Shown here in pieces: positions 33,141 through 42,161 of a DNA stretch of 64,000 nt. Position numbers and translations under genes: made by a program. Each line of letters begins with the position of its first letter. Positions within the stretch are counted from its first letter, which is position 1. Source of the DNA: Rhodococcus sp. (in: high G+C Gram-positive bacteria) (GTDB lineage: Bacteria; Actinomycetota; Actinomycetes; Mycobacteriales; Mycobacteriaceae); contig NZ_JAHFVG010000007.1 of assembly GCF_023264675.1 (NCBI RefSeq), positions 62,001-126,000 on the forward strand, read 5' to 3'. Below the pieces are notes generated by a model, which made no database searches, had not been told where the DNA came from, and worked only from the letters and a program-made list of their open reading frames with translations.

Positions 33141-35071
33141 TCGCCCGAACAGCAGTGGTTCGCGGTGGAGGCCGGCACGTTCAGTGCCGGGTTCCGGTCG
33201 AAGAATCCGACGGGCTTGAGCTTGAACCCGGCGTAGTCGACGGGCATGACCGGCCAGTCCTCGGGCCGCGGGAAGTGGGTGAGTCCGAACGTGTGCCACA
33301 GCACGACATCCTGTGCCTCCACGTCGCGATCTGCAGCGACGAATGCGGGCAGTCCGCTGTCGCCCGGATGCTGGTTGACGAAATCGCCTGCGGGATAGCG
33401 CTCGTCCTTGTCGTAGGGCGTAACCCACAGGTGCTTCGTCGCGAAGGCTGCGCGTCGGGCGATCGAGCTCGACGGGTCGGCGAGCAGTACCGGCTGACCC
33501 TCGGGGTGCAATGCGTACCCGACGTCTTGGCCGAGGCGGTTCTGCTTCTCCGGGTTGGTGATGTGCCAGACGCGCGCCTTGGAGTTGTCGGCGAGCCGCG
33601 TGCCGTTGGATTCGCGCGTGATCGTGGTCTTCTGTGCGCGGAATGCGTTGCCCCACGGGTTCTCCGGGCCCATCGGTACCGGGACGGCGTCGACTTCGGT
33701 GACGGTATTGGTGCGGCCGTCCACTTCCATGTCGAGGCGGGCCGAGAACAGATGTTGATGGAACGGTGCTCCGAGACCGGGCGCCATCTCGGTGGAGTAT
33801 CCGTCCTCGCCGCGGTAGGCGGAGGTGAACACGATGCCGGTTGCCTTGGCTTCGAGTTCGATGGTGCCGTCGAGGTAGAGGTACCAGTAGAAGCCGTAGT
33901 CGTAGTTCCCGATCGTCAGGAAGAACGAGATGACGAGCCGGCGTGAGCGCCTCGTCTCGGTCATCCCGTTGAACATGTCGGTGTGCTTCCAGAGGATTCC
34001 GTAATCCTCCTCGTGCAAGCAGATGGCGTTCTTCATCAGCTTGGGATGCCCGGTTTCGTCGGCGATGGTGACGTCGAAATACTGGATCTCGCCGAGGCAG
34101 TCGCAGCCCAGTTCGAGGGCATTGGTGTATCGGCCGAAGAGGTACTCGCCTTGATCGAAGTAGTTCTGCCAGTATCGAACAGGTGACGGGTCCGCGTACG
34201 GCACGACCATCTCGGCGATCGATGCGCGGTATACGACAGGGCGCTCGGTGCCGTTGTCGCTGAAGGACAGCTGATGCAGAGTCAGGCCTTCGCGAACGTC
34301 GAATCCGAATTTGAACTTCCAGTCGGCCCAGCTGATCTCGTTGCCCTCGATCGTGAAACTGGCCCCCTCGGGCTGTGTGATCTCGATGGGCAACAGGTCG
34401 GTGCGGGTGGGTGAGCTGTGAGGAGCAGCATTCCATTCGCCGCGTTCGGCCGGAACCGGAAGTTCGATCTCGTCGACGACCTTCACGACCCTGCGTTCGG
34501 TGAGATCCACGTACGCCACGACGCCGTCGATCGGGTGTGCCCACGGCAGGTCGGCTTCGTCTTCCTGGAAGAAGGCGAGAACCCGAACGATGCGGTGACC
34601 GACTTCGTCGTCGTGCCCGAAGACGCCGGCGGAGAGCGGCACCGCTCGAACCTTTGCCGGATCGATGGCGCGCGTGCTCATTGCAGCGAGCCACTCCTTG
34701 CTTTCCAGCATGAACGATTCTATGTCTTCGAACTCTGCATCGAGGATGGGAACGTGACCATCGTTTTCGGCGTCGAGTGACCGCTGGCGGACGATTTCAC
34801 GCGTCGTGACCGACACGAGGTAGTCGGTCCCGATGCCGGTGGCGCGATCGAGAAGGAGCACGCGGACAATTCGGTCGATCGCCGACCCGGGTGTGAAGGC
34901 GTGAACGACGGCCTTGTCCGGCTCGTCGAGTCCGACGTACACGAACCGGGTATTCGCCCCCACCGCAGCGGCATCGGCGAGGACCTCGCGGGCGATGTCG
35001 ATTTCGGCAGCGGTGAGCGTGCTCAGCGGGTGAGTGACGCCTGCACTGGTGGAGGTGTCGAGAAGTGTCAT
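33137..35071 (-). CDS. Copper-containing primary amine oxidase
   Basis: A 644-residue enzyme with the topaquinone motif TIGNYDYGF (first Tyr of NYDY becomes TPQ). Copper His ligands are in FHQHLFSARLDM and in the late GLTHFPRPEDWPVMP block. Two small N-terminal alpha/beta domains (about 15-210) precede the catalytic beta sandwich, as in Arthrobacter phenylethylamine/histamine oxidases. It turns primary amines plus O2 into aldehyde, NH3 and H2O2. The start overlaps the stop of the APC permease (ATGA, 35068-35071). Together with the permease and the aldehyde dehydrogenase this forms an amine-catabolic unit, most likely for phenylethylamine, tyramine or a similar amine. Confidence 0.93.
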   Translation of the reverse strand: MTLLDTSTSAGVTHPLSTLTAAEIDIAREVLADAAAVGANTRFVYVGLDEPDKAVVHAFTPGSAIDRIVRVLLLDRATGIGTDYLVSVTTREIVRQRSLDAENDGHVPILDAEFEDIESFMLESKEWLAAMSTRAIDPAKVRAVPLSAGVFGHDDEVGHRIVRVLAFFQEDEADLPWAHPIDGVVAYVDLTERRVVKVVDEIELPVPAERGEWNAAPHSSPTRTDLLPIEITQPEGASFTIEGNEISWADWKFKFGFDVREGLTLHQLSFSDNGTERPVVYRASIAEMVVPYADPSPVRYWQNYFDQGEYLFGRYTNALELGCDCLGEIQYFDVTIADETGHPKLMKNAICLHEEDYGILWKHTDMFNGMTETRRSRRLVISFFLTIGNYDYGFYWYLYLDGTIELEAKATGIVFTSAYRGEDGYSTEMAPGLGAPFHQHLFSARLDMEVDGRTNTVTEVDAVPVPMGPENPWGNAFRAQKTTITRESNGTRLADNSKARVWHITNPEKQNRLGQDVGYALHPEGQPVLLADPSSSIARRAAFATKHLWVTPYDKDERYPAGDFVNQHPGDSGLPAFVAADRDVEAQDVVLWHTFGLTHFPRPEDWPVMPVDYAGFKLKPVGFFDRNPALNVPASTANHCCSGE

Positions 35072-36540
35072 CGTGAGGTCTCTTTCTGTGCGGAGGTGAG
35101 GAGTGTGGCGGCGTGCGGTCGAAGTACGGCGACGGCGATGCCGCCGAGAAATACGCCGACCAACAGCACGCCGATCAGTGCGGCGAGGGTGTCGGAGCCG
35201 CCGACGAGCAGCGGAAGGTTGGCGATGGTCATGAACAGCAGCACGCCGAGGCCGATCAGACCGAGTGTCGGCGCGACGATCGTGTTCCACGGTCTTCGGT
35301 CGATGCGGGTTCGCCGGAAGTACACGAGCACCGCGATCGATGTGATGGTCATCAACGCGACGATTCCCACCGAGGCGACACCGGCGAACCACGCGAACAC
35401 CTCGGTCACCGGGTCGAGTCCCGCGACGGCGGAAGCCAGGATGAGAACGAGCGCCGATACGGTCTGCACGATCGAGGCGACGTACGGAGACGCATGCTTG
35501 GCATGCGCTGTGCCGCAACGTGCAGGCAACGCGGAACTGTTGGCAAGCGAGAAGATATAACGAGAAAGCACGTTGTGGAAGGCGAGTACGGCAGCGAACA
35601 GGCTGGAGATCAGCAGGATCTGAACGAGGTCTCCGGCAATTGCGCCGACGTACTTCGTCGCGGTCTCGGTGATCATCCCTTCAGGGTTCTCACCCGCGAT
35701 GGCAACAGCGCCCTCATCACCCCACGCGCTGATCACGGCCCAGCTCGAGATCGCGTAGAAGACACCGATGACGATCAGCGCGGTGTAGGTGGCTCGCGGA
35801 ATCGTGCGGGCCGGGTCTCGTGCTTCGTCGCGGAAGACCGCTGTCGCTTCGAAACCGATGTAGCCGGCGATCGCGAAGATCAGCGCAATTCCCGGTGCGC
35901 CGGAGAAGAATTCACCAGGATCGAGCGCTGCCGTCGACAGTCCGGTATCGCCACCGCCGCTGCCGATGACGGCTGCGTCGATCACGAGCACGATCCCGAC
36001 TTCGCAGATCAGCAGAACACCGAGCACCTTGCCCGACAGATCGATGTGCCGGTATCCCAACGTGGCGACGATGGCCACGACGGCGATCGCGTAGACGTAC
36101 CAGGGTATCTCGGGGCCGCCGTGTGAGGTGACGAAGTCTCCGAGCGCTGCGCCGATGTAGCCGTACACGGCACCCTGCACCGCGGTATAGGAGAGCAGTG
36201 CGAGGAATGCCGACCCCAGGCCGGTGTGACGGCCGATTCCCTTGGTGATGTAGGTGTAGAACGCGCCTGCACCGTCGACATGCTTTGCCATCGTGGTGAA
36301 TCCGACGGCGAAGAGCAGCAGGATGACGGTGCACACGACGTACGAAGCGGGATAGGCGGCGCCGTTTCCGACGGATACCCCGAGGGGCACGGTCCCGGCG
36401 ATGACGGTCAGCGGAGCTGCTGCGGCGACGACCATGAAGACGATGGCGCCTGGGCCGAGCTTGCCGCTCAGCGTACGGGTGTCGGGTTCTTGCCCGAGGC
36501 CCGTCGGATCTGAAGATTTGAGTGTCATGTGTTTCGACAT
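35068..36540 (-). CDS. APC family amino acid/amine permease
   Basis: A 490-residue transporter with twelve helices. The first helix carries the APC motif (GPGAIVFMVVAAAAPLTVIAG), and GYIGFEATAVFRDEARDPARTIPRA is the conserved loop with the GFE and RDPxRTIP signatures. It leads the leftward operon permease-amine oxidase-membrane protein, so amine uptake is the likely role. The ATG at 36540 is used; another Met at 36528 is possible. A copy of the TTCTCATTCG element lies 110 bp upstream. Confidence 0.9.
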   Translation of the reverse strand: MSKHMTLKSSDPTGLGQEPDTRTLSGKLGPGAIVFMVVAAAAPLTVIAGTVPLGVSVGNGAAYPASYVVCTVILLLFAVGFTTMAKHVDGAGAFYTYITKGIGRHTGLGSAFLALLSYTAVQGAVYGYIGAALGDFVTSHGGPEIPWYVYAIAVVAIVATLGYRHIDLSGKVLGVLLICEVGIVLVIDAAVIGSGGGDTGLSTAALDPGEFFSGAPGIALIFAIAGYIGFEATAVFRDEARDPARTIPRATYTALIVIGVFYAISSWAVISAWGDEGAVAIAGENPEGMITETATKYVGAIAGDLVQILLISSLFAAVLAFHNVLSRYIFSLANSSALPARCGTAHAKHASPYVASIVQTVSALVLILASAVAGLDPVTEVFAWFAGVASVGIVALMTITSIAVLVYFRRTRIDRRPWNTIVAPTLGLIGLGVLLFMTIANLPLLVGGSDTLAALIGVLLVGVFLGGIAVAVLRPHAATLLTSAQKETSR

Positions 36541-36649
36541 CTTTCCGATGAAGTGGCGGTCGAGAACAAGGATGGAAGACGAAATTGTCGATGCCGTTGC
36601 CGGCGAGTCACAGTCGATCGCGATGCAAACGGGAGCTGAGCGCGGCGGT

Positions 36650-36659
36650 TTCTCATTCG
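36650..36659. repeat. TTCTCATTCG element upstream of APC-amine oxidase operon
   Basis: A single copy of the ten-base element, located between the permease start and the end of the aldehyde dehydrogenase gene. Three more copies in the same orientation lie upstream of the aldehyde dehydrogenase and second permease at 38343-38463. Shared presence at two amine-related promoters suggests a common activator. Confidence 0.45.
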
Positions 36660-36682
36660 GATTCTTGCGACGGACACATCAC

Positions 36683-38188
36683 TCACAGCGCGATATTGAC
36701 CGACTTGCCTTGCGTGTACTCGCCGATGGCGCCCTCGCCGAGTTCTCGGCCCCACCCGGACTGCTTGTACCCGCCGAACGGGAGCGCCGTGTCGAATGCG
36801 TTGTGGCAGTTTATCCATACCGTCCCCGCCTTGATTTCGGCGGCCACATCGTGGGCCTTCGAGACATCGCGCGTCCACACGCTCGCCGCGAGCCCGTACG
36901 GAGTGTCGTTTGCTGCAGCGCGGACTCCTTCGCTTCGCGAGAACGGAACCGCGACGGCAACCGGTCCGAAGATCTCTTCCTGATAGACACTGAAGTCGTT
37001 CTTCACATCGACCAACAACGTGGGTTCGACATAGAACCCCTGCTCGCCGTGCCTGCCGCCGCCGGTGAGGGCACGTGCGCCGTCGGCGATGCCTGCGTCG
37101 ATGTATCCGGTCACCTTGCCGAGCTGTTCCGCCGAGATCAACGGACCGATGTCGTTCGTCGGGTCGAGCCCGGGACCGATCTTCTGTGAGCGCGCGAAAT
37201 CTGCCACCCCGGAGGTGAATTCGTCGAAGATGCTGTCCTCGACGAGCAGTCGCGTTCCAGCCGTGCAGGCCTGACCGTGATTGAACAGGAATCCGCCGGC
37301 GACACCGGGAATGGCAGCGGCCATGTCGGCATCGGAGAAGATGACCTGCGGGCTCTTGCCTCCTAGTTCGAGCGACACCTTTTTCAGGTTCCCGGACGCA
37401 GCCTGAACGATCTTCTTGCCTACCTCGGTGGACCCGGTGAAGGCGACCTTGTCCACGTCCTGGTGTGAGGACAGTGCAGCGCCCGCATCGCCGAATCCGG
37501 TGACGACGTTGAAGACGCCGTCGGGAAGCCCGACCTCGGCGATCACCTCGGCGAGCAGCAGTGCCGTCAGTGGTGTCTGCTCAGCAGGCTTGAGGATCAG
37601 CGTGTTGCCACAGGTCAACGCGGGCGCGACCTTGAACGCAGCCATCACGAGTGGGAAGTTCCACGGCACGATCTGCGCACACACCCCGACCGGCTCCCGG
37701 AGGGTGTAGGCGTGGAATCGTCCACCCGGTGCCCAGGGGACCGACACCGGAATGGTGCGGCCTTCGATCTTGGTGGCCCAGCCCGCGTAGTAGAAGAAGA
37801 TCTCGGCCGCCCATGTGACGTCGACGGCCTGGGCCACGGCGACCGACTTGCCGTTGTCGATGGATTCGAGCTGCGCGAACTGTTCGGCGCGCGCCAGAAT
37901 GCCTTCACCGATCTTCCACAGCAGACGTTGACGCTGAGCAGGGGTGATGCGCCGCCAGTCGCCGGCTTCGAATGCACGGCGAGCGGCCGCGACAGCACGA
38001 TCGACGTCCTCCACTCCGCTGTGCGGGACGGTGGTGATGGTCTCGCCGGTGGCCGGATCCACCGTGGAGAACACCTTGCCCGACGCCGCGTCGACCCAAC
38101 GTCCATCGATGAACATGCGCTTCGGCGCCTTGACGAAGTCACGTACTTCGGCGCAGAGGGGAATCGACGAGCTTTCGACTGCAGTCAT
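36683..38188 (-). CDS. Aldehyde dehydrogenase (phenylacetaldehyde dehydrogenase-like)
   Basis: A 501-residue NAD-dependent ALDH. It shows VPWNFPLVMAAFKVAPAL, NTLILKPAEQTPL, the GSTEVGKKI cofactor loop, catalytic Glu in LELGGKSP and catalytic Cys in NHGQACTAGTR, with NDTPYGLAASVW and PFGGYKQSGWGREL near the end. Residues are complete. It oxidises the aldehyde released by the amine oxidase to the carboxylic acid (context inference). Transcribed in the same direction as the permease operon but from its own promoter region, which carries three TTCTCATTCG elements. Confidence 0.93.
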   Translation of the reverse strand: MTAVESSSIPLCAEVRDFVKAPKRMFIDGRWVDAASGKVFSTVDPATGETITTVPHSGVEDVDRAVAAARRAFEAGDWRRITPAQRQRLLWKIGEGILARAEQFAQLESIDNGKSVAVAQAVDVTWAAEIFFYYAGWATKIEGRTIPVSVPWAPGGRFHAYTLREPVGVCAQIVPWNFPLVMAAFKVAPALTCGNTLILKPAEQTPLTALLLAEVIAEVGLPDGVFNVVTGFGDAGAALSSHQDVDKVAFTGSTEVGKKIVQAASGNLKKVSLELGGKSPQVIFSDADMAAAIPGVAGGFLFNHGQACTAGTRLLVEDSIFDEFTSGVADFARSQKIGPGLDPTNDIGPLISAEQLGKVTGYIDAGIADGARALTGGGRHGEQGFYVEPTLLVDVKNDFSVYQEEIFGPVAVAVPFSRSEGVRAAANDTPYGLAASVWTRDVSKAHDVAAEIKAGTVWINCHNAFDTALPFGGYKQSGWGRELGEGAIGEYTQGKSVNIAL

Positions 38189-38568
38189 GAGATCCTCACG
38201 ATGGGAGAGATGAATGTGTTTGGACCGCAGCGCTATTGGATCGATTTTCGATGGTTCGTCCGGTGCGGCCTTGTTTCGACACTAAGTCATCGTGTGGTGT
38301 GGGTCACGGCAAAAATCGAATGGGTATTTGCTTCTTCCGGCATTCTCATTCGACATCGAGCGGGTTTCTCATTCGACCTCGACGTGTCCTCCCACGTGGG
38401 GCCCGATGTCAGCGGCCCACGTTCACGCGGCGGGTGGAGTTTCCGCCGGCGGATTCTCATTCGGCGAGATCCGGAGTTCATCGTGTTCTTGCATACTCGA
38501 TCCCAGCTCGAGCTACCGTCCAAATCCTGTTCCGTCTGCCATTCTTCTCGCAGGAAAGAAGGTGCACT
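38189..38568. other. Divergent promoter region of amine-catabolic locus
   Basis: A 380-bp non-coding stretch between the aldehyde dehydrogenase and the second APC permease. It contains three copies of TTCTCATTCG and, on the left side, a partial inverted copy CGAATGGG near 38317. I see no gene; in-frame extensions of the permease into this stretch lack membrane-protein sequence. Confidence 0.65.
38343..38463. repeat. Three TTCTCATTCG direct repeats
   Basis: Copies at 38343-38352, 38366-38375 and 38454-38463. The first two are 23 bp apart and share a longer match (TTCTCATTCGACnTCGA). A 21-23 bp spaced direct repeat of about ten bases is the usual binding layout for AraC-type activators, yet no AraC gene is in this window. 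The nearest regulator gene is the IclR protein at 40017. Confidence 0.5.
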
Positions 38569-40020
38569 GTGGTCGATCGACCCCCCATTCGGTCGCGGTC
38601 GCCCGTCGCGGGACTCGGTCGTGGGCGGCTCACGTTCGTTCAGGTACTTGCGCAGTCCATCTCCGCCGTCGCCCCGTCGGCAGTGATGGTGACCCTCCCG
38701 GCTCTGGTGATGCCCGACGCCGGAAGCGCGACGATTGCCGTGTTCGTCGCCGCGGCCGTCCTGATGACGTTCGTCGGGTACAGCGTCGGGCAGTTCGCCC
38801 AGCGGATGGTCGCTGTCAGCGGGATCTACAGCTATGCGGCCAAAGGCTTGGGCGCGGTACCGGGCTTCGGCGCAGGCTGGTCACTGATCATCGGTTACGC
38901 CGCCGCCGCGATGGCCAGCGTCGTCGGGGCAGCGAGCTACCTTGCGGCGTTGGCGGGCCGAGTCGGTGTACCGACAGGAACGGCGACCGTCGCCGTGCTC
39001 GGGGTGGTTGTGGGCTCGGTGGCGCTCGCGTTGATGATTCGAGGTGTCCGGATCTCGACGCGCGTGACGCTTGCCGTCGAGGTCTTCGCGATCGCCGCGG
39101 CGACCGCAGTTCTCGCCGTCGCGTTTCTGCATACCGTCGGCGACGCAGGCGGTGGTTCGGATCCGCCTGCCGACCACTCGTCGAACATCGGTTTCGCCCT
39201 TCTGCTCGCGATCACCGCCTTCGTCGGATTCGAGAGCGCGGGGACCGTCGCTCGTGAGGCGCGCAACCCGTTGACGGCCGTGCCGCGGGCGGTCAAGTGG
39301 ACTCCGCTGGTGCTCGGTGTGCTCTACGTCGGCGCGGCGGCCGCGCAGATGCCGTCACCCATCACCCAGAGCGCCGACCTCGGAATCGTCCTTGTCCTGC
39401 CGGATACCAGCGGCGGCGCATCCGCCGCGTTGTCCGTTCTGATGGAGTTGGGTATCTCCGCCTCGTGGATCGCATGTGTTCTCGGATCGACGACGGCTCT
39501 CTCACGCACACTCTTTGCCATGGGCCGCGAAGGGGTGATGCCTCGGGCACTCGGACGCACCCATCCGCGTTTTCTGACCCCGCATGTGGCACTGCTCGTC
39601 GCGGTGCCGGTGATCGTCGTCGTGCCGATCGTCTATCTGGCGATCGCGTCGTCGAGCCGTGACGTTCTGATCGGCCTGTTGACGGTGTCGGCGCACGGCT
39701 ACGTCATCGCCTACATCGCGGTGTGTGTCGCGGCTCCGTTGTTCCTGCGCCGGATCGGTGAGCTGACCCGCGCACCGCTGCTGGTGGGTGTTGCGGCGGC
39801 GACGATGCTTGCCGCCCTCGTGGTGTGGGCGACGCTCTCTCGTACGTACGTCGCCGGCGGCGCTACGGCGGTCTACGTGCTGCTGATGGTGATCGGCTAC
39901 GTGGTCTTCCTCGTACGCGCGCGCCCCGGCAGCGTCGTGCGATCACGTGTCGGGGTGTACGACGAGACCATCGCCGAGGACGTCTTGACGAGCTATCGCC
40001 CGTGGGAGGTCCGCAAGTGA
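38569..40020 (+). CDS. APC family permease
   Basis: About 483 residues from GTG 38569 (GTGGTCGATCGAC), preceded by AAGAAGG; further upstream the frame contains no transporter sequence. Twelve helices, the APC first helix (LTFVQVLAQSISAVAPSAVM) and the loop FVGFESAGTVAREARNPLTAVPRA with the GFES and RNP signature. The C-terminal tail ends SYRPWEVRK. It is divergent from the aldehyde dehydrogenase and overlaps the IclR gene (GTGA, 40017-40020). Probably a second amine or amino acid importer of the locus. Confidence 0.88.
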   Translation: MVDRPPIRSRSPVAGLGRGRLTFVQVLAQSISAVAPSAVMVTLPALVMPDAGSATIAVFVAAAVLMTFVGYSVGQFAQRMVAVSGIYSYAAKGLGAVPGFGAGWSLIIGYAAAAMASVVGAASYLAALAGRVGVPTGTATVAVLGVVVGSVALALMIRGVRISTRVTLAVEVFAIAAATAVLAVAFLHTVGDAGGGSDPPADHSSNIGFALLLAITAFVGFESAGTVAREARNPLTAVPRAVKWTPLVLGVLYVGAAAAQMPSPITQSADLGIVLVLPDTSGGASAALSVLMELGISASWIACVLGSTTALSRTLFAMGREGVMPRALGRTHPRFLTPHVALLVAVPVIVVVPIVYLAIASSSRDVLIGLLTVSAHGYVIAYIAVCVAAPLFLRRIGELTRAPLLVGVAAATMLAALVVWATLSRTYVAGGATAVYVLLMVIGYVVFLVRARPGSVVRSRVGVYDETIAEDVLTSYRPWEVRK

Positions 40021-40772
40021 GCGGCAACGACACGTCGTTCTCGGGTCGCCAGCCCAAGGCAGTGCAGAGCGCGCTGCGAGTGCTGGAGGCAGTGGCGCGC
40101 GGCGGTGCCGGAGTGACGGCGAAAGATGTTGCGGCGACGCTGGATATGCCGTCGGCAACCACCTACCGGCTACTCAACATCCTTGCCGGGGAGGGGTATC
40201 TGGTTCGGCTTCCCGATCTGTCGGGGTTCGCGCTCGGGCACAAGATCGGAATCCTGATCGATGCTGCAGTGACTCCGACGGTGTGCACCGCTGCGCGCGA
40301 ACTGCTGGCCGACTTCCGCCTGACCGTCAGGTTCGGTGTCCATCTGGCCTACTTCACCAACGCGGCACTGCGTATCGCTGACGGTGATCCGGAATACTCA
40401 CTGCGACATGACGAATCGTTTCTCAACCGGAATCTGCATGCGGCCGCCCTCGGAAAACTACTGCTCGCGGAGAAACATGATCCCTCGTCGGTCCTACCGC
40501 CATCCGGCCTCGCTGCTCTGACGCGGCAGACCATCGTCACACGAAGCGAACTGGGTAGTCACCTGACCGAGGTCCGCGAGAACGGCTTCGCCGTGCAGAT
40601 CGGGGAGATCGACGACGACACAGCGTGCTTGGCGGTGCCGATCAGATCCCGCAGCGGCACTCTCGTCGCCGGTCTCGCGTTGTCCGGCAGTGTGGCTCAC
40701 GAGGCGGCCTTGCGAAGATGCGTCTCGTCGATGCTCGATCGGGCGGCTGCACTCTCTCCGTTGCTCGCCTAG
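40017..40772 (+). CDS. IclR family transcriptional regulator
   Basis: A 251-residue protein starting at GTG 40017 with GGGAGG upstream. N-terminal winged helix AVQSALRVLEAVARGGAGVT and AKDVAATLDMPSATTYRLLN; C-terminal effector domain with NLHAAALGKLLLAE, RENGFAVQIGEIDDDTACLAVPI. Translationally coupled to the APC permease, so it is probably the local regulator of amine use. The effector would be an amine, aldehyde or acid of the pathway (inference). Confidence 0.88.
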   Translation: MSGNDTSFSGRQPKAVQSALRVLEAVARGGAGVTAKDVAATLDMPSATTYRLLNILAGEGYLVRLPDLSGFALGHKIGILIDAAVTPTVCTAARELLADFRLTVRFGVHLAYFTNAALRIADGDPEYSLRHDESFLNRNLHAAALGKLLLAEKHDPSSVLPPSGLAALTRQTIVTRSELGSHLTEVRENGFAVQIGEIDDDTACLAVPIRSRSGTLVAGLALSGSVAHEAALRRCVSSMLDRAAALSPLLA

Positions 40773-40919
40773 CGAGACACCCGCGCACCGGCGTCGACCG
40801 GTTGGCCGAAAGCGCGATGCTGCGCCTGTGTCGGGGATATTATTACCGCGTCGAAGCCGGCAAGAGCGAACTGCGCATCGACTCCCCACTCGGGAAGTGT
40901 GCACGAAGGGATCTTGCTG

Positions 40920-42113
40920 ATGAGTTCTTCTCGTAGTCGGCTTCACCGCGGTGCTGCGCTCGCGATATCTTTCGCCCTCGTCCTCGCTTCGGTGTCCTGC
41001 GGAGCGGACGACGACGGAGACGCCGCCAGCTCCGACACCACGGTCACTACCGAGCGCGCCGCGCCTGCCGACCCGGACGCCGCCCGGATCGTCGATATCG
41101 TCCGCACCCAGCTGGCCGATCTCGACCTCACGGGTGCCGTGGTCGGCGTCTGGCGTGGTGATCAGGAGGTGGTGGTCGATGCCGTCGGGGAATCGCCGGT
41201 GGGCGTGCAGGCCACCGCCGACATGCAGTTGCGAGTGGGGCAACCGATGGAACCGATGCTCTCGACGGTTCTGCTGCAGCTGGGTGACGAGGGAACGCTC
41301 GATCTCGACGAGCCGATCGCCACGTGGGTGCCGGACTTTCCCCGCGCCGATACGATCACGCCGCGCATGCTCGCCAACGGCACCTCCGGCATTTCGGACT
41401 ACGTGACCAACCCTGATTTCCTGAAAGTGTTCTACGCGAATCCGATGAAGGCGTTCACTGCTCAGGAGATTTTCGGTCTGGCGAATGCGCGCCCTCCGCT
41501 GTTTGCGCCCGGCACCAGCTTCGCCTACTCCCACAGTGATCTGTGCCTGCTCGGTGTGGTGCTGGAGAAGGCGTCGGGGAGGCCGTTGGGTGATCTGCTG
41601 AAAGATCGGATCTTCACCCCGCTCGGGATGGACTCGAGTGAAGTGATGTTGTCTCCGCAGATGACCGAGCCGATCCTGCATGGCTACACCAATGAACGAA
41701 ATGTGTTCGAGGACTCTACGTTCTGGAATCCCACGGCCTTCCTCAACAGCGGCAACATGAACTCGACCGTCTCGGATGTCGGGCGATGGGTGCGCGCGCT
41801 CGCGAGCGGTGAACTGCTCTCCAGCAACGTTTTCGACGAGATGATGGCACCGTCGACGGCCGGACTGGGTCCGCTGACCGACAGCAAGTACTTCGCCTTC
41901 GGTACCGTCCACCTCGGAAACTGGCTGTACATGAACCCCTCCTTCGGGGGCTACAACGGCGTTGCGCTCTACGAGAAGGAATCGAAGACGACCATCGTCG
42001 TGTACGCAAACCTCGGCCCGACGGCGAACGCGAACACCAACAATGCGGTGCCTATCGGAAATGCGATCGGCACTCTTCTGCTACCCGACAACCCGCCGCC
42101 GAAGGTCCCGTGA
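40920..42113 (+). CDS. Serine-hydrolase/beta-lactamase-fold lipoprotein without the catalytic motifs
   Basis: About 397 residues from ATG 40920 (GAAGGGA upstream; a GTG at 40899 is also in frame). A lipoprotein signal ends LASVSC. The fold is that of class C beta-lactamase/DD-peptidase proteins: HGYTN, TPRMLANGTSGISDYV, LFAPGTSFAYSHSDLCLLGVVLEKASG and FTPLGMDSSEV are all family blocks. But the SxxK tetrad position reads QPME (LRVGQPMEPMLSTVLLQL) and the YxN position reads YSH. The nucleophile Ser and the Lys are missing, so it is probably not a hydrolase. It could be a binding or scaffold protein in the cell envelope. Confidence 0.8.
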   Translation: MSSSRSRLHRGAALAISFALVLASVSCGADDDGDAASSDTTVTTERAAPADPDAARIVDIVRTQLADLDLTGAVVGVWRGDQEVVVDAVGESPVGVQATADMQLRVGQPMEPMLSTVLLQLGDEGTLDLDEPIATWVPDFPRADTITPRMLANGTSGISDYVTNPDFLKVFYANPMKAFTAQEIFGLANARPPLFAPGTSFAYSHSDLCLLGVVLEKASGRPLGDLLKDRIFTPLGMDSSEVMLSPQMTEPILHGYTNERNVFEDSTFWNPTAFLNSGNMNSTVSDVGRWVRALASGELLSSNVFDEMMAPSTAGLGPLTDSKYFAFGTVHLGNWLYMNPSFGGYNGVALYEKESKTTIVVYANLGPTANANTNNAVPIGNAIGTLLLPDNPPPKVP

Positions 42114-42161
42114 GCTCGCGCTTCTGTGCGAACCCCCGGCGACCGGCTGTCGAGTGAATTA

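Noticed and set aside
33141..34694. Long frame extending the Met/His-rich membrane protein upstream
   Set aside because: Shadow of the amine oxidase in another frame; only the part from 33140 has membrane-protein sequence.
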